Below are positions 36,801 through 47,296 of a stretch of DNA of 64,000 nt, in pieces. The notes under the pieces were generated by a model. It was not told where the DNA came from and did no database searches. It saw only the letters and a program-made list of their open reading frames with translations. A program made the translations under genes and the position numbers. The stretch comes from Bolinopsis microptera (taxonomy: Eukaryota; Ctenophora; Tentaculata; Lobata; Bolinopsidae). The first letter of the stretch is position 1, and the number at the start of each line of letters is the position of its first letter. Where the stretch lies: contig NC_087077.1 in NCBI RefSeq assembly GCF_026151205.1, forward strand, positions 5,912,483 through 5,976,482, given 5' to 3'.

Positions 36801-38251
36801 TTACTACCAGCAGAATGACGGCCTGGATCAAGACAGTTATTCTCAGTGAGAATAGAATGAACGATATAATTTGGATGCTGAGGACATTGCTGAGGTCTGT
36901 TGATGTTGTGGAAGACGCTGCATTCTACTTCATGCCTGAGTTCTACATGATGGCTATCCTGAACATGTACAGGGCTCTGCAGGAGTGTTTTCCTCAGAAG
37001 GCTTTGATGAGACACCGCCAGGCACCAGCTCTCTTCAGAGAACTTGCTCATTTCTTTGCTAAACATATTTGCAATCCTCTCATCAAATCTATCGACGTGA
37101 AAGACCATATTCTTCAGTCCTCTGTGATCTTTGTGAACTATCCCCAAACACTCCAAGCTCTGGAACGCCTACCTGAGATAGACTGTGGTAACTTCATGAG
37201 TAGTATTGTGGCTAACTACAGCAAGGCTAACTACGTCCACCTCTCCAGGATGCTGATTAGGTTCTGGAAGGGGCACGGGTTTGCTTACCGGGACCCACCC
37301 GAGTACTATAACAAGAGACACGAGGTGTTGTTGCCTGGTGTACTTGCCGGCACTGCGATGTACATGAGTGTATATGAGATCGAGCCTAACCCATCAGTAA
37401 AATACCAGAACTTGTTTAGCACATTCCTCGCTCAGGGAGAAAATGGAGCTAAGTTCATCAACATCGTTTTTAACCAGCTCAACTCATGTCTCACCGAATT
37501 CATGAATTCTCGCAAAGACATTAGAAAGAACCACAATACCTATACCTCCCTGGTGGAGCGGAGTTGTTTGATGTGGTACGATCTCACGATAATACTTGTG
37601 AGGTTCCTGGAGATGATCTCGGCACTCTCTCCCCAGGTTATGATCGCTAATCCTGAGTCCATGGCTTATGATCCGACTCCTGAAATAAACATGGAGCGAT
37701 TAGTCCAGCTTGTGATCCAAATCATGAGCAGGAACAAGCAGCTAGTCATGACAGAGGAGTTCTTCATCATTCAGAGATTCAGCACCATTGATATCTTGAA
37801 ACTGAACTGCGCAGTTACTGGAATAGTCGTACATCTCCACAGAAATGCACCGCATTTGACGGATATCTTTTTAAAGAAGCTGATTTCAGAAAGAGGATTC
37901 GATATGCTCGTTTTCCAGAACTTTATCAAAGCCACTATATCAGTCGGGCAAAGAAGGTCACGATCAGATTTCGATTACATCACAGTAACAGAAATCCAAG
38001 AAGTTGAAAACCTTCTCAGTAAGATAGAAGAACTTCACAGATCGTTGATGGTTGAATCTAGGCAATCAACAATAGCAGAGGATGATTTGTGTCCAATCTG
38101 TTATGACAAATGCATATCGGCGGTCTTTAATCCATGTGGACATAAATCTTGCAGGGCATGTATAACCATGCACCTTTATAATTCTAAAGAATGCTTCTTC
38201 TGCAAAACTAACATTGATAACATTAGCGACCTGGGTGGTGCTATATCATGA
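33892..38251 (+). CDS. RNF123: E3 ubiquitin ligase RNF123 (KPC1), two exons
   Basis: RNF123 is the catalytic subunit of the KPC ubiquitin ligase; in mammals it acts in the cytoplasm on the CDK inhibitor p27 and other targets. Exon 1 is 33892-33977 (MDSSLESDELSGDLSASRHI), donor AG|gtatgt. Exon 2 starts at 34798 after TTCCTCTACAG and runs to TGA at 38251; the junction forms an AGT serine codon. The product is about 1179 residues. A SPRY domain is at about 176-301 (WMYEVLLLSRGIMQLGW, GVGDTENSFAFDG, YYRNGVSLGVAF). A long helical middle follows, and a C-terminal RING is at about 1127-1164 (CPICYDKCISAVFNPCGHKS, then ECFFC). The C-terminus is strongly conserved with vertebrate RNF123 (about 1300 residues). 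The missing length lies in the poorly conserved middle. All 3.4 kb after the first intron is uninterrupted, whereas vertebrate genes have many introns. Confidence 0.93.
33978..34797 (+). other. RNF123 intron 1, with a MITE terminus
   Basis: GT-AG intron of 820 bp. It holds TAATATGTGAACGACCCCTT (34497-34516), the same terminal motif as the foldback MITE at 3918, preceded by G-rich sequence. A second end was not found. Confidence 0.7.
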
Positions 38252-39087
38252 CGAAAACTGATCATAACGAGGAAAATGTCAAATTAGTGTTGAAATGTTG
38301 GGATTGTTATGCGATGTGGTGATAATGAGGAGATAAGACTGAATAGAGAGAAGATAAGACTGAACTGGGACTACAACACAGTACCCCACTGTGTACAGCT
38401 ACTCAGCTGAATAATATGTTATTGATAAGTTGTTTAAATGTGCTTTAAGTTTTATAACTACAACATAATAACTTTTGAGGCCAGATTATAAAACATTCGA
38501 TTCATTGTTTCCATTTGCCATCTTATGATCAACGCACCAGTTTTAGTTCGTTAAGAAAGAATTTGCGTTAGATATAATGTAATTACCTGTGTTAACCCTG
38601 TATATGCAATAGGAGCTTCATCTAACCGCAATATATGTTGGCTTTTTTGTTTGTTTAGACCTGTTTGAAGGTATTCGGTGACCTTTTCAAGACATAATGA
38701 GTACTGTACTATAATGAGGGTTTGTGAAAATATCGTTCCTTTTCCGCCATGGAGTTAACGTCAAAGATTTAAATTTTAGTAATACTTAATTTTACTTAAT
38801 TTTTGGAGCAGGCTGCTGATAATTTTGTGTTAACATGTTCTATATTTGATTGCAGTACTGAAAATATTTTGTCAATCCTTGTCTTTTAAATTTCACATGA
38901 CTTCCAATGTCATGCTTGCAATTAAAATATAATTATACAGCGGAAATAAAAGGATTCAAAATCATTCCACTAAAAAACTGATTTTATTTCAAAATCATTC
39001 CACTAAAAGATTAATTGTATTTCAACATCATTCCACTAAAATACTTATTGTATTTCCCTCACGCTCATTATCTGTGATACAGGTTGA
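38252..39087 (+). other. RNF123 3'UTR and spacer before the GEMIN8-like gene
   Basis: No ORF. A poly(A) signal AATAAA lies at 38945-38950. It is followed by three about 34-bp tandem units (AATCATTCCACTAAAA) at 38955-39055, then an acceptor-like CTGTGATACAG ending at 39082, five bases before the next ATG. Confidence 0.6.
38955..39056 (+). repeat. Three tandem units of about 34 bp
   Basis: ATTTCAAAATCATTCCACTA and variants occur three times, between the RNF123 poly(A) signal and the next gene's start. Confidence 0.8.
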
Positions 39088-39660
39088 ATGAACTGCATGT
39101 GCTGCTCCCCAAGCTGTACGTGCGCCCAGTGGTGTTCATACCTCTACACAATCAGTGTCCAGCAACAACAAATGTCATGTACCTGTAACCCCACTCCAAA
39201 TTATCACAACTATCCTAGTTACCCAGTACCAGACTACATCAACTACCACACCTCTCACCCAAACTACCCTCTCAATTGCACTCCTACAATACCTCAAAAA
39301 AGAACACCTCGACGGAATAAACGAAACAATTCCAAATTGTCAAATATATCAGAGAATAGTGAGAAAGATCAGAGTTCAACTGACGAACATATGGCCGAGG
39401 AACTGGCCAAATTCTTTAAACAAACATCAGAGCACAGGGTCAAAATGAAAGAGGATCGGAAGAACCTGTCACGGGTTCAGCTTGAGAAAGTGAACTTTGA
39501 CATGAACGATCATTTAGACAGAGCGGGTAAGTTGAGTAAGTTATATGGTTCACATTATGTTGAGATCGCTAGTTTAGAGGCCAAGTTGAGTTTGCAGTAT
39601 GAAACTTATTGCGATGAAAATCAACCTATTTTATGGCCTGTTTTGCCTTTGAAACTGTGA
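39088..39660 (+). CDS. GEMIN8-like protein, single exon
   Basis: The product is 190 residues. The C-terminal 90 residues carry EELAKFFKQTSEHRVKMKED, SRVQLEKVNFDMNDHLDRAG, KLYGSHYVEIASLEAKLSLQ and the end YCDENQPILWPVLPLKL. As I recall it, GEMIN8, a subunit of the SMN complex that assembles spliceosomal snRNPs, ends in a similar L(Q/S)..+D..CD..QP..WPVIPL+ block after an LYG.....I...E motif. The N-terminus is Cys/Tyr/Pro-rich (MNCMCCSPSCTC, NYHNYPSYPVPDY) and does not show the tryptophan-rich repeat expected in vertebrate GEMIN8, so the assignment rests on the C-terminus. Start: first ATG after an acceptor-like AG at 39082. It follows RNF123 on the same strand. Other ATGs downstream are possible starts. 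Confidence 0.6.
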   Translation: MNCMCCSPSCTCAQWCSYLYTISVQQQQMSCTCNPTPNYHNYPSYPVPDYINYHTSHPNYPLNCTPTIPQKRTPRRNKRNNSKLSNISENSEKDQSSTDEHMAEELAKFFKQTSEHRVKMKEDRKNLSRVQLEKVNFDMNDHLDRAGKLSKLYGSHYVEIASLEAKLSLQYETYCDENQPILWPVLPLKL

Positions 39661-40055
39661 TAACGATAAACCCTGCTACTCTAGTATAACGATAGTCTTT
39701 TCAGATTATTTGTTGTCCGTTTTAGAATATTTACTTGTACTTGTTTTAGAATATGACTTCATTTTTTATCTGGGATTTCATTGGTTTATTTCAATAATAA
39801 CAATAATTTCAGCTATTCATATATAATTTGACCTTTATACATTGTGTATAATAAACATTATATCAGTTTTACGAAAACTAACGATCGATTTTATTTTCTC
39901 CGATGAACTCCTTTCGATCTGCCGAACAATTAAGCAACCGGTTTAACAATTACTGCACTGTTTTGGTCAATCGAGTGTAACGAAATGTTTAAAAAAAAGT
40001 TATTTTAACTTTAATGTGGCAATCTGGAGAAGTGTTCTCTGTCTGGCTCCTGTTA
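39661..40055. other. 3' flank of the GEMIN8-like gene
   Basis: AT-rich, no ORF. TATAATAAAC near 39847 could serve as a poly(A) signal. Confidence 0.4.
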
Positions 40056-40058
40056 TGT

Positions 40059-40745
40059 TGCCAGTAACACTGCACGTTTGATAGCACCTCCTGTAACACT
40101 TGTGATAGCACCTCCTGTAACACTTGTGATAGCACCTCCTGTAACACTTGTGATAGCACCTCCTGTAACACTGCACTTGTGATAGCACCTCCTGTAACAC
40201 TGCACTTGTGATAGCACCTCTTGTAACACTTGTGATAGCACCTCCTGTAACACTTGTGATAGCACCTCCTGTAACACTTGTGATAGCACCTCCTATAACA
40301 CTTGTGATAGCACCTCCTATAACACTTGTGAATTGTGATAGCACCTCCTGTAACACTTGTATAGCACCTCCTATAACACTTGTGATAGCACCTCCTGTAA
40401 CACTTGTGATAGCACCTCCTGTAACACTGCACTTGTGATAGCACCTGTAACACTTGTGATAGCACCTCCTGTAACACTTGTGATAGCACCTCCTGTAACA
40501 CTTGTGATAGCACCTCCTATAACACTTGTGAATTGTGATTGCACCTCCTGTAACACTTGTATAGCACCTCCTGTAACACTTGTGATAGCACCTCCTGTAA
40601 CACTTGTGATAGCACCTCCTGTAACACTTGTGATAGCACTCCTGTAACACTTGTATAGCACCTCCTGTAACACTTGTGATAGCACTCCTGTAACACTTGT
40701 GATAGCACCCCCTGTAACACTTGTGATAGCACCCCCTGTACTTGT
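40059..40745. repeat. 24-bp minisatellite (GATAGCACCTCCTGTAACACTTGT)n
   Basis: About 28 units with small indels (CTGCACTT insertions, AATTGTG insertions, loss of a T) that give a higher-order pattern: the block from CTATAACACTTGTGAATTG recurs near 40314 and 40517. Long open frames across it are artefacts of a unit divisible by three. Confidence 0.95.
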
Positions 40746-40855
40746 GTTGAAGTTATTAATAAAGTTTGGTAGTGTGTATTACATTTATTAATTACGTGTG
40801 TGGTGTATAATAGTGAGAGTGAAGCAGTGATAGGTAGACAATACACCGCTAATTA

Positions 40856-41430
40856 GACCTATCTGGATGTGTACAGCTGTGTGCACTGAGTGTGTGAGTA
40901 GTTGAGCTGGATGTGTGTATGTACAGCTGTGTGGACTGAGTGTGTGAGTAGTTGAACTGGATGTGTGTATGTACAGCTGTGTGCACTGGGTGTGTGAGTA
41001 GTTGAGCTGGATGTGTACAGCTGTGTGCACTGAGTGTGTGAGTAGTTGAGCTGGATGTGTGTATGTACAGCTGTGTGCACTGAGTGTGTGAGTAGTTGAG
41101 CTGGATGTGTGTATGTACAGCTGTGTGGACTGAGTGTGTGAGTAGTTGAGCTGGATGTGTACAGCTGTGTGCACTGAGTGTGTGAGTAGTTGAGCTGGAT
41201 GTGTACAGCTGTGTGCACTGAGTGTGTGAGTAGTTGAGCTGGATGAGTGTATGTACAGCTGTGTGGACTGAGTGTGTGAGTAGTTGAGCTGGATGTGTGT
41301 ATGTACAGCTGTGTGGACTGAGTGTGTGAGTAGTTAAGCTGGATGTGTGTATGTACAGCTGTGTGCACTGAGTGTGTGAGTAGTTGAGCTGGATGTGTCT
41401 ATGTACAGCTGTGTGGACTGAGTGTGTGAG
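40856..41430. repeat. About 42/50-bp minisatellite
   Basis: Units of GTACAGCTGTGTGCACTGAG followed by TGTGTGAGTAGTTGAGCTGG come in two lengths, depending on a TGTGTAT insertion, with about 12 units. C/G variation (gtgGACT or gtgCACT) distinguishes sub-types. Non-coding. Confidence 0.95.
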
Positions 41431-41633
41431 AAGTGCCCCCTTTGAGCGATATTATACATAGTTCATATTTACTGCGGGTGTATTGTGTAAGGCTGTATGT
41501 TGCACGTTAACATAAACTGTGACTGTATCAGTTTAAAACTAACATGTACTGAAGCTTTATATACTGGTGAGTATTGTACAGAGGAATGAAGAAATAGCAA
41601 GGGAAGCCACATTAAAGCTACAGGGAGTGTGTC

Positions 41634-41932
41634 CTTCACCCTACACCCTACACCCTACACCTTACACCCTACACCATACACTCTAAGTCTACACTCTAAG
41701 TGTACATCCTACACCCTACACCCTTCACCCTACATCCTTCACTCTACATCCTACATCCTACACCCTACACCCTACATCATTCACCCTACACCCTACATCC
41801 TACAGCCTACACCCTACATCCTTCACTCTACACCTTACATCCTACATCACACATCCTACACCCTACATCCTTCACCATAAACCCTGCATTCTACACCCTA
41901 CATCTTACATCCTACATCCTTCACCCTCTCTG
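41634..41932. repeat. Degenerate (CCCTACA)n minisatellite
   Basis: Imperfect 7-bp units CCCTACA, CCTACAT, CCTTCAC. Not telomeric TTAGGG. Confidence 0.9.
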
Positions 41933-41949
41933 ACAGGCATGTTGTTACT

Positions 41950-42530
41950 GTTACAGTTTCAGGGAGGAACTACCATATTCCGTTGCTAAATCCTTGTGAA
42001 CATTTAAATCCAACGGAACCCTTAAATCGACCACTTTTCCCCTTACTATGTTCTAGGTGAAATCAAATTTCTATAGGCTGCTGTTAAAAAATGCCAGCCG
42101 TGACGAAATTGTCATTTTGTAAGGCATGTTTTTTAGAAAATTTCAAAGATGACAATTTTTATCGCCAAATTTAGGTTTTTCAATCAAATCAACCCCCGGG
42201 AAGAAAAATATACTTGTTGAACTACCTATCAGGATAATAAAACATTAACAAAACTCATTTTTGTGCATTTCAGAGCCATCTCCTTTTTACCGTCATTTTG
42301 TAAGACCCGTAACCATGTTAACTGATTTATATTAATAATATGAAAATGTTATCCAGTAGTCAGTACAATGTTACTGAACTGTCATCCCGCTAACAAGGTT
42401 ACATTTACAGCTATTAAAATTAACACTATCCCAGAATAGCCCTTGACATGACTTATCAATTTAACAAGTTATGTTCGTTGTCATGGTAACGGTAAATAGA
42501 TCTAATTAATATATATGCATGTTATTCAGT
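41950..42530. other. No gene seen between minisatellites
   Basis: AT-rich with no ORF. Contains TTTTGTAAGGCATG / TTTTGTAAGACCCG similarity near 42115 and 42297 only. Confidence 0.4.
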
Positions 42531-42536
42531 AGGTAG

Positions 42537-42775
42537 TCAGTACACATCCCAACCAGTAGTCATTACACATCTCAACCAGTAGTCAGTACACATCTCAACC
42601 AGTAGTCAGTACACATCTCAACCAGTAGTCAGTACACATCTCAACCAGTAGTCAGTACACATCTCAACCAGTAGTCAGTACACATCTCAACCAGTAGTCA
42701 GTACACATCTCAACCAGTAGTCAGTACACATCTCAACCAGTAGTCAGTACACATCTCGACCATTAGTCAGTACAC
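42537..42775. repeat. 23-bp minisatellite (AGTAGTCAGTACACATCTCAACC)n
   Basis: About ten near-perfect units. Confidence 0.95.
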
Positions 42776-42835
42776 AACATCGTGCAAGTTTCTTTAAATG
42801 CTCTCAATGTGTAAATCATGATTTATACTCTACTT

Positions 42836-43052
42836 CAATACATCTGATGTAGGAATGTGTACACTGTAAATCTGATGTAGGAATGTGTACACTGTACATC
42901 TGATGTACGAATGTGTACACTGTACATCTGATGTAGGAATGTGTACACTGTACATCTGATGTACGAATGTGTACACTGTTCATCTGATATACGAATGTGT
43001 ACACTGTACATCTGATGTACGAATGTGTACACTGTACATCTGATGTAGGAAG
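42836..43052. repeat. 28-bp minisatellite
   Basis: About eight units of CATCTGATGTAGGAATGTGT plus ACACTGTA, with G/C variation at the GGAATG position. Confidence 0.95.
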
Positions 43053-43357
43053 CCCCCTGGATCGTATCCAGCTGTGATTAATAAAGCGTTCTCTTACATA
43101 CTACTACTACTACATATCAGTAGGTTCGGTTGGTCTTACGCTTAGTCATACTTATGTTCGTGTCTTTGTTAGCTACGTTAGGTTTGCTAGCATGAACCCG
43201 TCTAACCCTAAAGTGGTGTCAAGACTCAAGAGACTAAAAGTAAAATAATTATTACCTATTTAATTCGCGTTTTTGACACCAAATTCCAAATTTTGGGCAC
43301 TAACATTCTTATTCCTTGGCCTATTTTTTATTTATTTTTCATCCAGATTTGAAGGCC

Positions 43358-44050
43358 ATTAAGTTAGTCAGCCACTACTGTCAGTAAAACAACGCGTTGA
43401 CTTTAAATGTCAGTAAAATATACCTTTACACTCATCCTTGAAAATTATTTGTTATATAGTAGTGTTGAAAGTATTATAATATATATATATATATATTATA
43501 TATCGTCTCGCTTTATATATAGTAACACTGTTATAGAGTTGTAATTTGTTATAATCCTACACAGTAGGAAAACAGGCAACACTGTACGACAAATGTATCC
43601 ACGTATATAAACGTGCATTTATTTATGATACAACTTCCCTCACATAGTACTAGTAAGCTAGTAGTAGTAGTAGTAGTTCCCTCACAATCCTATACAGTAT
43701 ACAGAGGTTCTCAGAGTTAACCATTTTATATTGAGCTCTCTATTTTACTGCTCACGTACGGAGACAGATAGTTATATTTAAAGATCTCTTATAATACAGT
43801 ACAGGAAACACTCTGTATATAATGTAGCCTATATGTTAGCGAATATAAAGGTTGCTATATTTACTGCTGTCTACACTCTGTATATAATGTAGCCTATATT
43901 ATAGCCTATATTATTACACTCTGTATATAATGTAACAATATATAATATATTATATTGTTAGTCAGCCACAACTGTCAGTAAAACAACGCCTTGACTTCAA
44001 ATGTCGGTAAAATTTACCTTTACAGTCATCCTCAATAAATGTAATAGATT
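43358..44050 (+). repeat. Duplicated about 95-bp block around AT-rich repeats
   Basis: GTTAGTCAGCCACTACTGTC plus AGTAAAACAACGCGTTGACT at 43364 recurs as a diverged copy at 43957. Between them are a TA-rich palindrome (43473-43502) and three copies of CACTCTGTATATAATGTA (43810-43930). Confidence 0.7.
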
Positions 44051-44088
44051 TGTAGCGTTGTAATTAGTTTAAAACTATATATATATAT

Positions 44089-44865
44089 ACCCATACGTTG
44101 GGTCTTATAACTCCGCCGTCTTTTATATTTGAGAGTTGTTGCTTTGCAGATGGCATACTGTACCTACTTGTTTGAGGATTCCGTCGCCAAAATTTGAAAA
44201 TTCGAATATTTTAGACCACGCCCATTCAATATTAAAACACCTATATTGTTCTTTGTGAACATGTTGGACGCCTAATTTTTTCTGAGACTGTAGATTATTA
44301 CATTTTGCATCTGATCCAAAATAATAATGTGAAACAGATTAGAAATGACAAAGTTATCAAGCGATTTGTGTATCTCGTTAGCAAAATTGATTGGGTGATT
44401 TAAATGTGACACCGTGACATTCCCATAATGTTCAACGGGGTAGTTACCGGGGTCACCTTATCACGTGATTAGGTAAGCCAATCACCTGATCACACGTAAT
44501 GAGTAAACTCGTTATGCTTCGTATCTCGGTCATCTGAGAAGCTGTAACTCTAATTTGGTCACGACAAACGTAATTCGAATGGCCAAACACAATTCAATAA
44601 AATTTAGCTCGATCCGACTATCCAAATTATCAAATTATTAAGAAACTGTTTACACCATTACATTAAAATATTCAAAACCCCTAAAAGAAATCCCCTAAAT
44701 TATCAAATAAATGCGAAAATGAATCCTCATTGGAAAAAAATGAACACGAATATTTTTCGAGTTGACAAATTCCCCGAACCAGTGGTGGTACTAAGTTATA
44801 CCAGAAAGAATATTTTCTAAAGGCCAACGTATGGGTACTGACTTTTGGCCCGCCCTGTATATATA
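44089..44865. mobile_element. Putative mariner-like remnant
   Basis: The right end, read inward, begins CAGGGCGGGCCAAAAGTCAG and reaches ACCCATACGTTGG. The latter also occurs at 44089 on the other side in inverted orientation. CAGGG..GGCCAAAAGT ends are common in mariner-type elements. The left terminus itself is not preserved. Similar ends occur near 56680-56725. Confidence 0.35.
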
Positions 44866-46045
44866 AAGAGGTTATCACCTCTTTTAGCAGTTAGTTGCCA
44901 TTACATATCCATTAGGTGGTACCAGCGTACTACCTACATTTAGGCTTAGCAGACTCGCTAATCTTATAAACATGCTGGTTCTTGATTCAGGTTGATGTGC
45001 GCTACTAAAGATTATATCGCGTTGCTATGGTGATTTGTAGGCCCCCTGAGAGTCTCATTGCAATTCAAGACGTGACTTTTCGTGAGTGTTGTAATGGATA
45101 TTTCAACGGAGCTGTTCTTTTAAGTAGCGTCATCTGTTCCAAATCCTCAAGTTGTCGAGATTGTCAGATTACTGCTGGCAGTACACATTTCGTGTAATGA
45201 GTTTGTTAAACGTGTAAGAGCTGTAAAGATGGTGTTGTGTTTCAGAGCAGCCCTCTGACACCCTGTATACTAGTAGGGGGTACACGCTGTCACCCTGTTA
45301 TACTGATTCAGTATAACAGGGTGACGTCATGTTTGTGCCTCCTGGCACTCAGCCACCTTTATTTTATATTATATAGTCAGTTTGAAATATAGCATAGATA
45401 GTTAGTTTTATAGTAAAGTTCTAAGACTGGGCCAGTATCATGGTACTGGTACTGGTTAGGATCATTATTTTGAATATTCAGCTTGTTAATAACCTTTAAT
45501 TACTTGTTAATTACTTTGTCTCTGTAATATTTATAATGCTGCTCCTTCCCACTTTGTTTGTGTGCACTGCTAGCATGTATAATGACGTGTAATGTAATTA
45601 AGCGGACCGTCTCAAGTGCACTCTGGGTCAATTCGTGTTTTTCACTGGTCGGTTTAGCGCCGTGGCTTTTATTCTGTCAACAGAGTATTTTAAACAATTT
45701 AAATCTCTCCATGTTATTTTGTTATCTGTTTGCATGCTTATCGAGTACTCAAACATCTCTGACATTTTCTTGCTCCTGGTGCTTTAAATTGTTTAATTGC
45801 TAGACTTTGGATGAGAGTATATTTTTGTGTTGTTTCTTTCTCGCAACTTCATTCAAGTGTTTAATAAATGTTGATAGCTTCATAGCTTACTATCTCTAGA
45901 GAATATTCAATAATTTCGTGGTCAACTATTATACATAATATTTTAAATCGCTCTCGGCGAATATAATTACGAACGATTGCACAAATTTTTATTAATTATG
46001 ACTAAGCACACTTTAAGAAAGTAAGAAGTTGAGAAATGAAGTGAG
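44866..46045. other. Upstream region of the coiled-coil gene
   Basis: Apart from the hairpin above nothing is recognisable. A frame at 45558-45803 (Cys/Leu-rich) lacks family features and is left uncalled. Confidence 0.4.
45289..45325. repeat. Perfect 17-bp stem hairpin
   Basis: GTCACCCTGTTATACTG, loop ATT, then the exact reverse complement. A partial third copy of the arm (ACACCCTGTATACT) lies at 45258. No function assigned. Confidence 0.75.
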
Positions 46046-47296
46046 ATGCCGAAAGTAGGACACACATCACTCTTCGACTACAAGAACCGGATAACGGACC
46101 TAGAAAGTGAAGTGAATACTCTGAAGCGGCGTCTAGATGAGCTACGGCGTGCTAAAGTGCAGGCGTTTTACAAGCAGAGACGTTCCTCTAAATCAGACAT
46201 CCCAGAAGTGGAGCAGGTTCCCTGTATGGGCGTACTGGAACAGAGGATTACTCGACTACAGAACGAGTTGGAGTTAGCGGAGCTCAAATACGTGAGGGAC
46301 ACTAAGGAGCTGAAGGAGACGATAGAGCGGTTACAAGAGGAAATGAACTCTGTGAAGGAGAACCACCAAGAGATGTTAAACAAAATGAACGACAAACACT
46401 TGTACGAGATGGCGAAGTTAAAGCGGGGCCATACGGAGGAGTTGGCACTGTACTCAGAGAAAATAGAGCTGGAGAAAGAAGCTAGGGTGGGGGCGGAGAA
46501 GGAGCTGGTGGAGTATAAGTGTAGGATGAGGAGTGTCACTCTGCAGCTGCCTGATGTAGAGGTGCTCAAGAGTGAGCTGACTCGGCTCCAGGACGCTTAC
46601 TACTCCCTCAAGCTGCAACATGAGAGTGAGGTTAGCAAGTTGGAGGAGAGAATAGCAGTGCTCATGTCTGACATTGCTGCTCACGGTGAGAAATCTAAAC
46701 GAAGGTTTCAGCTTATCCCAGATAGGACTTACATCGTTAAGAAAACTACGCCAACCGCTTCATCAACCAGTATTGGGTCTGCATTAGAAAAAAACTCTCA
46801 AGCTGAAAACAACTCTAATAAATCTGCAGCTCGACCAAAATCAGCCCTGAAAAAATCAGAGGCAGACACCACAGATATATCAGTTGTTATGACGACCATA
46901 AAACCAGTTACAAACACTGCCAGGCCCACTATTTCAAATTTTCAGGCCTACAACACTCGGGTAGAAACGATTGACAGGCCCAAGAGCACAACAACCATTA
47001 GACCCAAATCTAGCTTGATTCGGAAGACTCATCAGCCAGTCCCGCCAGATAAGATAACCCGGCCCAAGTCTTGTTGGAGTGATCAGCGGGGCTCATCTAG
47101 CACTGAAAAGCGTGTCACAAGTTCTACTGTGTCAGGGAGGTTTGGAAATGTCAGCAGTAAAATAGACACGGGTCGGGGGGAGCCCCACTTACTGCCTAGG
47201 GAGTCCAAACACAGACCGTCTAGGAACGGTTCTCCCTGGCAAACGGTTAATGTGAGGACTACTCGCAGTTATGTAGCTAGAAGTAGCAAATTCTAA
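46046..47296 (+). CDS. Coiled-coil protein with C-terminal RPKS motifs, single exon
   Basis: The product is 416 residues, starting MPKVGHTSLFDYKNRITDLE. A nearly continuous coiled coil spans about 10-215 (heptads in LESEVNTLKRRLDELRRAK, LEQRITRLQNELELAEL, LKETIERLQEEM). The C-terminal half is basic and Ser/Thr-rich, with four RPKS motifs at about 263, 311, 319 and 339, as in microtubule-binding or ciliary tail regions. I do not recognise the family; a cytoskeletal or ciliary role would be a guess. Codon use is less AT-rich than the flanks, which supports a real gene. Stop TAA at 47296. No introns inside the frame. Confidence 0.75.
   Translation: MPKVGHTSLFDYKNRITDLESEVNTLKRRLDELRRAKVQAFYKQRRSSKSDIPEVEQVPCMGVLEQRITRLQNELELAELKYVRDTKELKETIERLQEEMNSVKENHQEMLNKMNDKHLYEMAKLKRGHTEELALYSEKIELEKEARVGAEKELVEYKCRMRSVTLQLPDVEVLKSELTRLQDAYYSLKLQHESEVSKLEERIAVLMSDIAAHGEKSKRRFQLIPDRTYIVKKTTPTASSTSIGSALEKNSQAENNSNKSAARPKSALKKSEADTTDISVVMTTIKPVTNTARPTISNFQAYNTRVETIDRPKSTTTIRPKSSLIRKTHQPVPPDKITRPKSCWSDQRGSSSTEKRVTSSTVSGRFGNVSSKIDTGRGEPHLLPRESKHRPSRNGSPWQTVNVRTTRSYVARSSKF

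Noticed and set aside
36785-37156. 123-residue minus-strand ORF
   Set aside because: Shadow of RNF123 in the antisense frame.
39989-40846. Long ORFs such as CYRRCYHK or VTGGAITS repeats
   Set aside because: The 24-bp unit is divisible by three, so frames stay open by chance on both strands.
41634-41932. CCCTA-rich array considered as interstitial telomere repeats
   Set aside because: The units are CCCTACA/CCTTCAC, not CCCTAA, and highly irregular.
42537-42775. Regular 23-bp repeats considered as a CRISPR array
   Set aside because: The units are contiguous with no spacers, in an animal genome with no cas genes.
45558-45803. 81-residue Cys/Leu-rich plus ORF
   Set aside because: No recognisable motif, poor start context and no neighbours suggesting a gene.
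46168-46569. 133-residue minus-strand ORF
   Set aside because: Antisense shadow of the coiled-coil gene.
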